Under the pieces are notes generated by a model. That model had not been told where the DNA came from. It was given only the letters and a program-made list of their open reading frames with translations, and did not search any database. Shown one piece after another: positions 1 through 10,900 of a DNA stretch of 50,962 bases; within the stretch, counting starts at the first letter, position 1; each line of letters opens with the position of its first letter. Origin of the DNA: Zopfochytrium polystomum (taxonomy: Eukaryota; Chytridiomycota; Chytridiomycetes; Chytridiales; Chytridiaceae); NCBI GenBank assembly GCA_025765615.1, contig JAIVFJ010000391.1, positions 1 through 50,962 on the forward strand. Reading direction: 5' to 3'. The position numbers and the translations under genes were made by a program.

Positions 1-188
1 AGCCGTAGCAGGAACGGGCACCGTGTCGTCCTCGCCAATCTCTCTTGCTTTTGATCCTCCGGTAGCTGCTCCTGCTGCTGTTGTTGAGAGACGAGCACGG
101 AGAGGCCGTCGCGGGATTCCAGCGACGCCGTCGTCGGAGTCGCGCCCGGTCTCCGCTTTCCGGCGGCGGTTGCGGTTGCGGCGGGCAT
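1..188 (-). CDS. Partial 5' end of an unrecognised gene
   Basis: An open frame starts with ATG at 188 on the minus strand and stays open to the left edge of the window (62 codons). The predicted N-terminus is Ala/Thr-rich (MPAATATAAGKRRPG), then has a short glutamine run (SQQQQQEQ) and a charged stretch (EDQKQERLARTTR). This composition suggests a disordered leader. No domain is visible, so no function is proposed. Reading it as a gene rests only on the ATG, the uninterrupted frame and natural-looking composition. The overlapping plus-strand frame (81-338) has the low-complexity Arg/Gly look of a GC-rich shadow. Confidence 0.4.
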   Translation of the reverse strand, partial: MPAATATAAGKRRPGATPTTASLESRDGLSVLVSQQQQQEQLPEDQKQERLARTTRCPFLLR

Positions 189-1262
189 TCTCGGACTGAA
201 GGCTGCCCCGATCTACGTGTGTGCGTCACGTGTTTGTTTGACTTGGCCAATATGAACCAACCATCCACCCGGCTCGGACAACTAGCTCCCTCCTTCGGAC
301 CACTTGCAAAACTAATACTGGCGGAAAACAGCTCTTAGCGGGCGCGGACTATCTAAAGAGAAAGTAGTCCGTCCTGGGGTGCCGCGATCTGCTGGCCCGC
401 ACATTTGATAAGATCCTTATTACTCTCAGAGTCCCTCCTCGGAGCTGTCGACGGATGGGTTCATCAACGAGAACTGGCAAACCAGGCGGAAAGGAGCCCA
501 CCCCGCCCCCCACCCTCTCACGCGTGCCTCAAACAGAAAGGACCGGAAGACGGTTGTTAATGGCGGCGCGATTGGGTCTGCTTTCTTCAACGTGAGAATC
601 AATGGCTCCCTGGACAGCTGCATACCCGAGAAGGCTGGGAGGCGTCTTGAGTCAACGCCAGCCGAACAACCCGCGAGAGGTTCTGGACTGCTCAAACAAA
701 GTCGTTGGACGTTCACTTTCTGGAAAACAGTGTGGCTCAGTCGATTAGCGTGCTTTTTCGTGGCGGAACTACGGCTTCACGACGAAAACTTGTCAGTTGG
801 TGTGTGGCTTCGCCACAATTCGCGTCAATCGACGGGAAATGAAAGGAGATAAGCTCGTTTCGGGACAATCGAGCGTTCGCTTATTATTCAACAATGCGAA
901 GTTGTTATCGGCGATCGCATGTCAAACACCCTTCCCCCCACTGACCCACCTCGCTCCGCCTTGTTGACAGGCATGGGTTCGATCGGTCGGGATACAGTTG
1001 AAACTCCGACCATTACTTGTTTATAAACCCACCCATGCCCCCCCGCCCCACGCACGCCCCTTCCTCCTGTCACCTCCACACCAACCTCGCCTCGGCATAT
1101 CCACGTTTAGCCCAGTAACTCCTGCCCAATCACCGTCCCACTATTAGGGGTCGGGTCAGATCCAAGTCTCCCCTTCGTCCTTCTCACTTCCCGGCCCGGA
1201 TCTCCCCTCTTCCGTTAGCGATAGACTTGTCTTGGACGACCATCGGCGTCGTCGTCCATGCA
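189..1262. other. Intergenic region, probably a divergent promoter
   Basis: About 1.07 kb separates the leftward partial gene from the GT71 gene. Short open frames at 426-716 and 592-852 overlap each other on opposite strands and show no recognisable protein features. The last 200 bases before 1263 are C/T-rich, as is common before fungal start codons. I see no RNA gene or repeat here. Confidence 0.5.
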
Positions 1263-4200
1263 ATGATCAAATCAAACGCTGTCAGAAGCGCCGCACGATC
1301 CATGAAGCATATTGCAACCCGAAAATGGCTCTTCGCTGTTATCATTGCCACCGCAACCTTGCTCATCTCGCCCGTCCTGGACGATCTGAAGAGAGTTAGT
1401 GTTCGCATCGCCCTTCACAAGAAGATTACTGTCGGTAGGTCCGACTGACTTGCTGTTTGCGAAAGCGCTCTCTGATCTCAGCCTGTCTTTTTTCATCAAA
1501 GAGCCCGTTGCGACAGAAAACGACTCTGATTCTTCAACCAACCACGACTTGACTTTGCTGCCGCTCGGACTTTCTCGTCAGATCCTGGCCGAGCGAGAAA
1601 CGATAGACAAGCTCTTGACACGAGGAATGAGCGACTTGCCTGAGAGTATCGTCGACACCCGGTCGTATGGGGCAATCTTCTTTTGCGGCAGTGCTGCCAC
1701 GGAGGCAGAACTCTGGGACTGCACTTACAACGTGGCGGCCTCCGCCATTGCTCTGAGGGATACTGGTTTTAAGCATCCAGTTGCGATGGCGCCATTGCTT
1801 ATGGATGGTGCTGAGTCGACGGCTTTGTGGGAAGACTACCTCTTGTAAGTGGCCAATATTCACTTACTTTTTCGATTGACCACCTTTCCTGCGACCACTT
1901 TTCTACAGCCACTACAACATCGCTATCATACAAGCCGCTCCGGACGAGCTAGGCGGAAAGTCTCAGCCCCAAGCGAACAGATCCTCATCGGTCTTGATTG
2001 CTGCGCTTGAGGCGGCGCCTTTTGAAAACGTCATTGCTCTTGACGCCAAAACCATCGCCCTGAAGGACCCGTCGTTCTTGTTCGACAGCGCCGAGTTTTT
2101 GAACCACGGCTGCATTTTTTGGCCCGGCATCAACGCAGAGTACTCGAGCGAGACCAACCGGATAATGGAAGAGATCCTGTTCAACGCTGTTCCAAAGGGG
2201 CAGCTCAGCGAGAAAATGCCGCTCAGGCCGGAAGGGGAGACCTCGTCGAGGGACGCGCCCGTGTTTTCCACCGACGTTCTAGTGCTCAACAAACGCAAAA
2301 CATGGAGAGCGATACATCTGGCCAAACACTTTTCCGTCGGGGCGCCATTCTACAATCAGGTATTTTGAAACTATTGCACTTCGATCCATCATCGGTTGAC
2401 AGTTAGAAACAAAAAAAAAACAACAACAGATTCTTCCCGACGTGGGAGCTATATTGTTCTGGGCATTTCGCGGGACAAAGTCAGCATTTTCTCGATTTGA
2501 CAACCCTCCCGTCCTCATTGGCACCATCGTGGACAAGAATTCCGCGAAAGGCATCACCAACTTTACCAACGATGTTCAACTGTTGCATCCGGATCGTAGC
2601 AATCCTTCCCCGCAAGAAAGCGCTCGACTATGTGGACAAGCTGTCGGTTACCTTGCCGTTTCGGGGTCATTTTACTCTGGAGACTTCAACAATTCGGGCA
2701 CGGAACATTCCTTGGTGTTGAACGTCGAAGACCTTATGTTCGTGAACTCGCGCTGGGTCATGAATTACGACAAGGATGCTCACTACATGCTCGCTGCGGT
2801 CCATTCGCCCTTTCCAATCACGTTGGCGAATGTGGAGCAAGATTGGAGACTTTCAGGAATGCCGAATGTTGGAATCCAGCGCCAGCAAGACGCACGAAAC
2901 ACAACTCTTCTCGGTAATGGCCATACCACGCTCGCAGAACGCTTTCTGTTTGCATGTTCTTCTTTTCATTTGCCAAACGCAACCGCACCTAATTATTGTT
3001 TTATTCACGGCAGATCTCAAAAAAGCCTTCCCTCAGTTGGACACACAGTTCCACCAACGCCGAGAACGATCCCGTCACCCGTACCTCATGCAAAAATTGA
3101 AGGCGCGTCGCTTTCGAACTTCCATCCTTCCCTTTGAATCCTCCATCGCACCGAATGCACCAGGCGGCGACCAGAATCCGTCCGTTGCCTTCGCTCGCCG
3201 AGTCAAGCGCGGAACGCGGGGAGTTGTGATCACGGGCTCTGGCGCGCACGCGCACAATGCAATCATGACGACGATACTTCTTCGCGAGACGGGGTGCACG
3301 TTGCCGGTCGAGTTTTTGTACATGAAAGGACAGCTGAGCCAGTTGGAATTGGAGTGGATCGAGTGAGACATCTTGCTCTCAAATCCGTCTTCAGATAATC
3401 TACCCTCTAACACTGTCCACTGTCCCATCTTTACCTATTGTTTCGATGCCTTCAAACACAGGTCTTTCAACATCACGACTGTCGACTTTGCCCCTTCCGT
3501 CAAGAGCTACTCCGCGGATTGGCGCCCGGAGGAGTGGCGTCTCGGGGCAGCCAAAGTCTTTGCTATCCTCGCCTCATCGTTGAGGAAGTGCTGTTCCTGG
3601 ACCCGGACAACTTTGTGCTCCGCGACCCGACGTACTTGTTTGAGACGCGAACATACCGCAAGTACGGATCCATATTTTGGCCAGATTTTCCGATCCGGAA
3701 GAGCGGCATCGGCGTCTGGGACATTTTGGAGATGGAGGGGCGGTTTTGGAGGGAGCTTGAGTTTGAGACAGGGCAGATTGTCATCAACAAGCGGGCATCG
3801 TGGAGGGGGCTTATCATGGCGATGCACATCTCGGCAGAGGCGAGGTTTTACTTTCGAGTACGTATTTTGTGTTCCAAGGAACTCTTCGTGGTTAAAAAGC
3901 TGTTGCTATCGAACTCTAACATGCCTTTCCCCCAGCATTTCCTCGGAGACAAAGAGGCCTTTTTCTGGGGTTACGCCGCATCGCAAACGCCATACTACCT
4001 CGCACCGAACTATATTCACTCTGTCGGTCTCATCGTGAGCGACGAGTACCCTAGGGGAAACAGCACCGTCGGAATCGACAAGAAAAATAGATTCTGCGGA
4101 TTGTCCATGCTGCAAAGCGACTTTCCGGACAACGGCCCGAGCACAAACCGCACCAACTTTCCCCAGCCGCTGTTTATGCATTGGAATATGGTCAAGAAAA

Positions 4201-6001
4201 ACCAGTACAAGTCGGACGTGAACTACTTTCAGTCGGCGATGACGTACGATCTTCAAGCAGGTGTTCACGCGGCGGACATTGAGAATGTCAACTACAACTT
4301 TGTGGGAGAGGTTGGGCAGTTTAAGCACTGCGTCTCGATATGGCCCGTCAAAGGAGGACCGGTCCGGTCGTGGGGTGAGATCGGTTAAAGTTTACGGATA
4401 ACATTTTCACGACTGCCTTTAACCGAAGCACCCTCTTTTTTTACCGACCCCCTGTTGGTGCATCACTCCAGATTGGAACACTCAACACCCGGGAATGAAC
4501 GAACGCTTCCACAAAGCCCACAACTTTTCTCCTACAATCGAGCAGTTCAATCGCACGAGGTGGCCAAACTTTGTCCGAGATCTCCCGGAATACGAGCGCG
4601 GCGAGTCCTTGTCGAACGCGCCGTCTCGCGGCATTGTGATGACCGTCTCGAACGATGTGATCCAAAATGTGGCCCGAACGGTGATGCTAATAAGAAACTC
4701 TGGTTGCAAGCTGCCCGTGGAGGTCGTCTATCGGCCTGGGGACATTCTGCCGGAGCAGGCCGACTTCTTCAGGTAAACTCTTGGCTAAAATGACTTGTTG
4801 CTGTTTTTTGCTGAAAGTCTCCGCGCACCTTCAGAAAGATGGATATAACGCCAATCAATGTGACCATCGAGAGTTCATCAATATGGCCCCAGTTAGCGCC
4901 AAGTCTTTCCATCCTGGCCAGCTCGTTTGAAGACATTCTCTTCCTCGACCCAACGGTCGACACTATGCCGGTGCAAGATCCGTCTTACCTCTTTGACACG
5001 GAAACCTACGCCAAAGCAGGCGGCCTCTTTTGGCAGGCGTTCGAGGCGAGAGATGTGAACAACTCGCTTTGGGACTCGCTGGAGCTGAGAGGAGGCAAGG
5101 CGCATCGCCCCGAGATGCAGTTCGAGCCGGCGCTCATGCTGGTCAGCAAGCGACGCGCGTGGAAGGCTCTGAAGCTCGCGGAGCATTTGCTTCGGAACAA
5201 CAGATTTTCAGAGGTATTCTACCTTATTCCTCGCTTGGTCTCCAGAAATGTCGCGCACATCACTCACCTGGTGAACAAAGAACGCCAAAAACGAACCCCT
5301 CTTCTGGACGTTTGCCGCCACAAACACGCCCTACCATCTCAACCCGCATTTCTTCACCATCCTCGGCCCCAGCGAAGGCAGTCACAATTCCGCTGTCGCG
5401 AACGGGAGTTCCTCGGCTCCACCCTCGCCGTCAAGTCCAGACACCGCATTCTGCGGGTCGGCGCGGCTGTTTTTTGACAGCGATGACATCACGACGCGAG
5501 GGGCCTCGGACACCGACGGCGCAGAGACCGGCTATGGCGACGATCGACCCCTGCGGGGGCGACGGCACGACAGAGAGAAGCGACCGCAGCGGAGGTGGTG
5601 TCCCGCATGAACAGCGGAGGCCGGCGTTTGTTCGGATGGATTTCGAAGTCTTCCCGGATTTGCGTGTCGGTGAGGACTATTTCCAGCGAGCCATGGTTTA
5701 CCGGGCGACGGACGACGATCCCGGTGCCGCCGCGCACTGGTCGGGTCGGCGGTCTCTGGCTGAATTCGAGCCATTGTCGACTTACAGAGGAGAGAACGGA
5801 GTCAGCGGACACCGTCGGTGCATTGGATTCAAGGAGGCGAATGGGTTGGCGGTTGATATCTCCGGTAACGTTCGGCGTCTTTTGGTGCAACTTTATCCTT
5901 CAGATTCTAAAGTTCTTGTTTTTATGTTTCTGTGGCACGCAGAATGGAAGCGATCTGGATTTTCAGATGAATTTTGGAAAATCTACAGCCGGGTCCAGTA
6001 A
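1263..6001 (+). CDS. GT71 (Mnn1-type) glycosyltransferase with three tandem modules
   Basis: Likely Golgi type II membrane alpha-mannosyltransferase. Exons read as 1263-1434, 1502-1844, 1909-2359, 2430-2913, 3014-3362, 3462-3857, 3936-4374, 4472-4772, 4835-5213 and 5281 to about 6001; apart from the two breaks noted below, phases agree across all nine GT..AG introns (62 to 100 bases). The ATG at 1263 precedes a basic stretch and one hydrophobic anchor (WLFAVIIATATLLI). Three GT71-like modules follow. Each opens with a nucleotide-binding-like strand (module 2 RGVVITGSGAHAHN; module 3 RGIVMTVSND) and carries a DXD region followed by DPxxLF. Module 2 has LFLDPDNFVLRDPTYLF. Module 1 has ALDAKTIALKDPSFLF and module 3 has LFLDPTVDTMPVQDPSYLF, so both lack a standard DXD. 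Frame breaks occur at 3580-3581 and near 5555-5559. The 3' end is uncertain. Three separate genes are unlikely because introns 2914-3013 and 4375-4471 join the modules in frame. Confidence 0.78.
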
Positions 6002-6343
6002 TCTTTGCTGTCTATTGACCAACGGAATGGAGTTGTTTGCGAGATTCGTCTCGAATTTGTTTTACCGACAGGGGTCCCAAAATATGGCCCAACACCCTAA
6101 TTTAATTCGCCCAAAACCTCTTTTCCTTTTGCTGGACACGAGTTCCAGTTCCTTCTGCAGTGTTTCACTTTTCACTATTGCTTTGAAACAGTTGTTCACG
6201 CAAATCTTTGCACTCCCGCTCGATGTTTAAAAAAACACGATTGACAATTTTAGTGCCCTGGAATTGCAAGCTCATTGAAAGTAGAGGGTGCAAAACGACA
6301 GAAAGAGTGAAAGGCTCTCTACATCCAGAACATTATTGCCTTG
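6002..6343. other. Intergenic, AT-richer
   Basis: This gap lies between the GT71 gene and tRNA-Gly. An open frame continues to 6230 but looks like the 3' flank or an alternative tail of the GT71 gene. The A-rich stretch near 6228-6240 could be part of a 3' end signal. Nothing else is visible. Confidence 0.4.
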
Positions 6344-6414
6344 TGCGCTGACCGGGAATTGAACCCGGGGCTGATGCTTGGAAGGCGTCTATTTTACCAC
6401 TAAACTACCAGCGC
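6344..6414 (-). tRNA. tRNA-Gly(UCC)
   Basis: On the minus strand the 71 bases fold as a full cloverleaf. The acceptor pairs GCGCTGG with TCAGCGC and has discriminator A. The D arm is GTTT/AAAT with AGTGGTA in the loop. The anticodon loop CTTCCAA carries anticodon TCC, and the T arm CCGGG/CCCGG encloses TTCAATT. The anticodon stem (GACGC/GCATC) contains one C-A mismatch at its middle pair. No intron is present and CCA is not encoded, as expected for a nuclear eukaryotic tRNA gene. Confidence 0.93.
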
Positions 6415-6624
6415 TTGTTACCACCTAGGACTAATAATAAACTAATTAGGTTAATCAACCCGCTAACACCCCTGCCCGCGTGAAGTTGTTGCTGAAGGCC
6501 GAGTTGTGTTCATGTATTTGATTCGAGGCTCCGTTAGCAGCCACACCAATCAACCCCGCTCCTTATTTCCGATGTCAAAATGACACTTTCCGCAAGGCCT
6601 AGGCCAAATAATATTTTTTGTTGT

Positions 6625-7105
6625 TGTTGGGATACCGAAATTCCTACCTTCGCCTTCCAGAAAAAGCAGTCGAGCAATCCATGAATGGCAAAGCGGTGGA
6701 GGGGACTGGAACTGCACCGCTGGCACATCTTGACTTGGTCGTCCGTTGCCAGTCCTTCCGCGTAGTGCACCGCATTTTGCTTCCGATCCAAGCCTACCGT
6801 TGAAGACAATCTGGAAGGCGTAGATAAGGATTTCGGTATTGGTAGGTGACTCGCTTATATTCCACCAATGGGGCCAGAGGGAAATCGATCGCGACACTTG
6901 GGGATCGAGTTGCGTTGGCTGTAACGCTCACAACCGGTGAAATCCGCTTCACGTCCCCTCAACTGAGGCCATAGCCTGTGCGATCCTCCAGTCTTCAAAA
7001 CGCGAGAAATTCCTCTTAGTGCAAAGGATCCAGTGAGGACAATCAGCGAAAGCCCATCGACGGCTGAAGGCATTGGTGGGAATTTCGGTATTGGTAGGTG
7101 GGAAC
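6625..7105. repeat. Diverged direct and inverted repeats of unknown origin
   Basis: The string ATTTCGGTATTGGTAGGTG occurs at about 6831-6849 and again at about 7081-7099. The bases before each copy also look related (GTGCA.., GGATCC/GATCC, GAAGGC). A third, inverted version lies near 6629-6655 (GGGATACCGAAATTCCTACC). No convincing protein is encoded across the patch. It may be a decayed short mobile element or an old local duplication; I do not recognise the family. Confidence 0.5.
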
Positions 7106-7974
7106 GGTAGGAGATAGGAACTTTGGAAGTTATCAACTTGGGTTGTTAAAGAAAGGAACCCACGTACAAATGGCGCCGCGAATGTGGAACTGGTAAGGTT
7201 AAAATGACTGAGCATCGGTGTGCCGAAAAATTGACTTTCTCTCCACCACAGCGCTAAAAGTCAGCGGAAGGTTGTGGTGACCGTAAATTCATTTTCTGTC
7301 GCTAACAACTCCTTAGTCTTTCCCTCCAACATTTTTTCACTCTTTGTAGACGCACTTCTGCTCGCTGAAGCTCTTCGCCATGCAGATTCCAGAGACTCGT
7401 AGATTAGAGTCTCGTAAGCAGCTCAACGTGAGCCGGCAGAATCTTGCGCGTCCAATTCGCTTTTCTGGCGTTTCCAAGGTTGCAATGTGTCCGCCACAGC
7501 CACGGCGGGAATGCGCCTCCGATGAGGTAGGCATAACAGACTGCCGAGATGGCGGATCGGCCGCAAACCCACACCACCCTGATTCTGAAGAGGGGCGACA
7601 ATTTAGTCGCTCGCTGGCGGTAGTAGGCCCGCTTGGTTACCTGGACTTGGAGGGCACAGTGAAAAAGACGATGTGCGGTGGCAAGTTTCGTTGTTTTGTT
7701 TCCCTTGGGGCACGCAATCAGTGTGGGTTGTAGTTCCGGAAGCTTGCTTTTTTGTTAAGGTTTTTCGGGTTGTATTTGTGTAATTCGGGTCAACGCTTCC
7801 GCTGTTTGGGAATGGCAGCTGTAACAATCAACCAAATCCACGTTTGGATAATATTATAAATATAAACCTGTCTGAGCCCCAACAACCTACACCCAAACCT
7901 TTCCCCACGGCACTTCTCCATTCTCGACCGCAAGCAACGACCACCACCATCCCGTATTTGTTACGCGTTCCGCT
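7106..7974. other. Intergenic, no gene seen
   Basis: A plus-strand open frame with an ATG at 7380 (117 codons) overlaps minus-strand frames of similar length. None shows domains or splice-supported continuity. An AT-rich stretch at 7848-7865 (ATAATATTATAAATATAAAC) sits about 110 bases beyond the end of the minus-strand PHD gene and may belong to its 3' end region. Confidence 0.4.
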
Positions 7975-10900
7975 TTAGAGGGTACCTGCCGACGCCGGCT
8001 GCGGGGCAGGCTGCGGAGGCGGCAGCTGCGCACCAAGCAAAGAACCCGTACCGTCGACCGCAGATTTCATAGGTGCGGAACGTTGCGCTTCCAGCACCGG
8101 CACAGACACCGAGATGGACAGATCGCGCGCTGAGAGGGCGGCAGTGGCGGCGGGGGCGGAGGCGTCCGCGTCGGCCTCAGGCGGCTTCGTCTCGCACACA
8201 ACAACGACGCCCGAGTCGCCATCCCTCCTGCTCGAAACGCCGCTCCGGCTGGCGCCACCGCTTTCGCTCCCGCTGCCGCTGCCGCTCTCGCCCGCGACAC
8301 CCTTCTCGCTCGGGCCGGTTGAGCTGCCGGTGCTGCCACCGCCGCCACTGCCGCCGCCGCCGCCGCCAGTACTTTCGACCACATCCGGGATGCCGACAGC
8401 GATTTGATGCTCCGCGGAGGCAGCCGGTACCGGACCCCGCAGATGGCAATATCGATAGGAAGGTGGTGCGACTGTCCGCTCCGCGCGAGCTTGAGGCTTT
8501 CGGCGCACGCTCTGCGTACAAATGCAGACGAGAGGGTGGACTTGCGACGGATGACCGCACCGGGCGGGGGAATGTCGATGTAAGCCGCGACGGTGGTGTC
8601 GCTTTCGCGGGTGGCGGCGGTGGTAACCGTGTTGGTTGCGGCTAAAACACTCGCCAAAGCGCTTGTCTGGGTAGCTGAACTTGCGGAAACGGGCGACGAG
8701 GGAATAACTTCAATGTAGCCATCGTTCCGCGCAGACATAGGAGTTATTTGAGGTTTCAGGGTGCCGGCAGCAGGCATTTGCACAATCGGAGCAGGAGGAA
8801 GAAGAGGAGATCCCGTGGTACGTCGGGCCACGAAGGTGAGCCGGTATGATTGGGGCTGGCCTTGGCCTTCAGCTTTGCCTTTGGCGTCGACGATCGCGGA
8901 GGCGAAGCTTGTGCAGTCGGTGTTGACGCCGCCGGTACAGAGGAGAGCGGTCTTGGCGGCCGCAATAATCTCTTCTTCGGAGTGACCCAGTCGGCATGGC
9001 AAGGACACATCCACCTGCGACGGATATATACAAACCCGAGTTGATTACTGCTGCTACCATAACCATTTGCTGGTTCGATTCCGTTCAAGGGGTCCGCTGG
9101 AAGCGCAAAGAGAGCACCATACTGAGTCGCAGTGACGGAACGCGATCCCCAGCAACGGAGCCGCATTTCCTGGACCTGCCTCGCGTTGACCACTTCAACA
9201 AACCCATTGCCAAACTTGAGGCTGGATGAGGCGCCCGCCTTCGCGGAAGAGTCGCTTTGGAGCGGTGGAACAGGAGGCCAATCAGCGGAGGCCTTTGTTG
9301 ACTTACGATTTTCGTTTTGCGCCACCCAGTTGGCGTACATTGAAGAAACCAGTTCCTGGTTCAACACATCCCCGGCACCTCCTGTCGCAATCTCCGAGGG
9401 AAGGTGACAAAGGGGCGGATCCAGACAGTCGAGGTGCCACCACAGGTTGCAAAAGTCGCACTTGACGAGATCCATGCGGGTGACAGAAAGCTTCAGATCT
9501 GGAGCGTCGCGCGAGAGTCCGTCCATGAGGTTGACGGAATTCAGCAGTGTTGTCTGGTCAAGCCGGGGTCCAGACTTTCCGCACTGGTAGCAAAACGGGT
9601 TGAAAGGTGCGATGGTAGGGGTTTCAGAAGGTCCGGATATCAATGGAGACGACGTTCCTGCGTTCAAAAATCCGTTTCGTGAACTAGGTTCGCTTTGAAA
9701 CATCGGAACGTATGGGTCCCCGCACCAGTCTGCGACTGTTCCGGTGATTGCGGTGGGCGCAACACTCTTCAGTGGGAACGGGGGTATATAGGAGTGTAAG
9801 AGTTTGGGTATTGGCGTGCAAACTTTCTTGGAGGCGCCATTGAGGTGCGACGAGTACGAAGCTTTGACAGATCGCAGTGGTCTTGGTGCTGTCGGAGGAC
9901 CCAAAGTGACTTCGTATTCGCGCGTATCGAGATAGTCACCGGTTAGTGGATGTGGGACTACGTTTTCAAAGGGAGCCCAAACTTCGAGGGGAAGCTGAAA
10001 TGTGCGAGGGTTCATGCTGTCCAACGTATCCATCAGCGCATCAAATAATCGGGCTTTCTTTGATTTGGACGTGGTATTGCTGGGTTTAGAAAATGCAATT
10101 GTTGGCGGAGTGCCTGCCGACGGCTTTGTCCGCTTTAATGAAGATGTCTTGCCGTTTTTCTGGGCCACAGTCAGCGTCACTTGGGCAAGATATGCCTCAC
10201 CTTTGTAAATACACAGTTTTTACACTCCCACGTTGCAGGAACGTCTACTCCCTCATCAAAACCGTCTTCAACACAATAGAAATGAAACACACGAGGGCAG
10301 GAGTCGCAGCAGAGCAGGCGACCTTTCCCGAGACAAGCTGCGCAAAAGTCTTCATTCTGCCCGTGCTGCCGAGTGTGTGAATGGTCAGACGCATCAAATT
10401 TGCTTCCAAGCGACAGTCGGCTTACCTTCTCATCATCTGCACTCCTGCTCAGTGGAGACGACCGCCCATCTGGCCGACCAGAATCGCTCAAAAACTGGGT
10501 GTACGACGGAGGATTCGATATTATGCGAAGAACCCTTTAAAAAGCGGAAGGCAGAAGAGAAATTTGTAAGAATATGCTAAAACCGATGTTAATCCAACAG
10601 ACGTTGGATACAAAAGTGGGGATGGGGTGCGCTTTCATGCAAATGGTACCCAACGGCGGTTGTTCCACAAAAAGACTCACCTTCCAGACGCGCTTGCTCT
10701 TTGGGCTTCCGGTGCAACCCCAGCACCGCTCGACTCTCCCACCGCCGCAACTTCCCCTTCCGCACCGCTCGCAGCCGCCACCCGACATCCTTCCCTGATC
10801 GCCGCCAGATCCTCGTCGATTTCGCGATTCCGCAGCCGGTAATACTCTGATTCTGCAGGAGTGGATGGTGGCCAGACGCCAAGGGAGGCGAGGGAGATCG

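Noticed and set aside
1263..6001. Three separate tandem GT71 genes
   Set aside because: No promoter-like spacers or in-frame stops separate the modules, and introns at 2914-3013 and 4375-4471 join them in phase.
7380..7733. Plus-strand ATG frame of 117 codons
   Set aside because: No family features and overlapped by equally long minus-strand frames; not distinguishable from chance.
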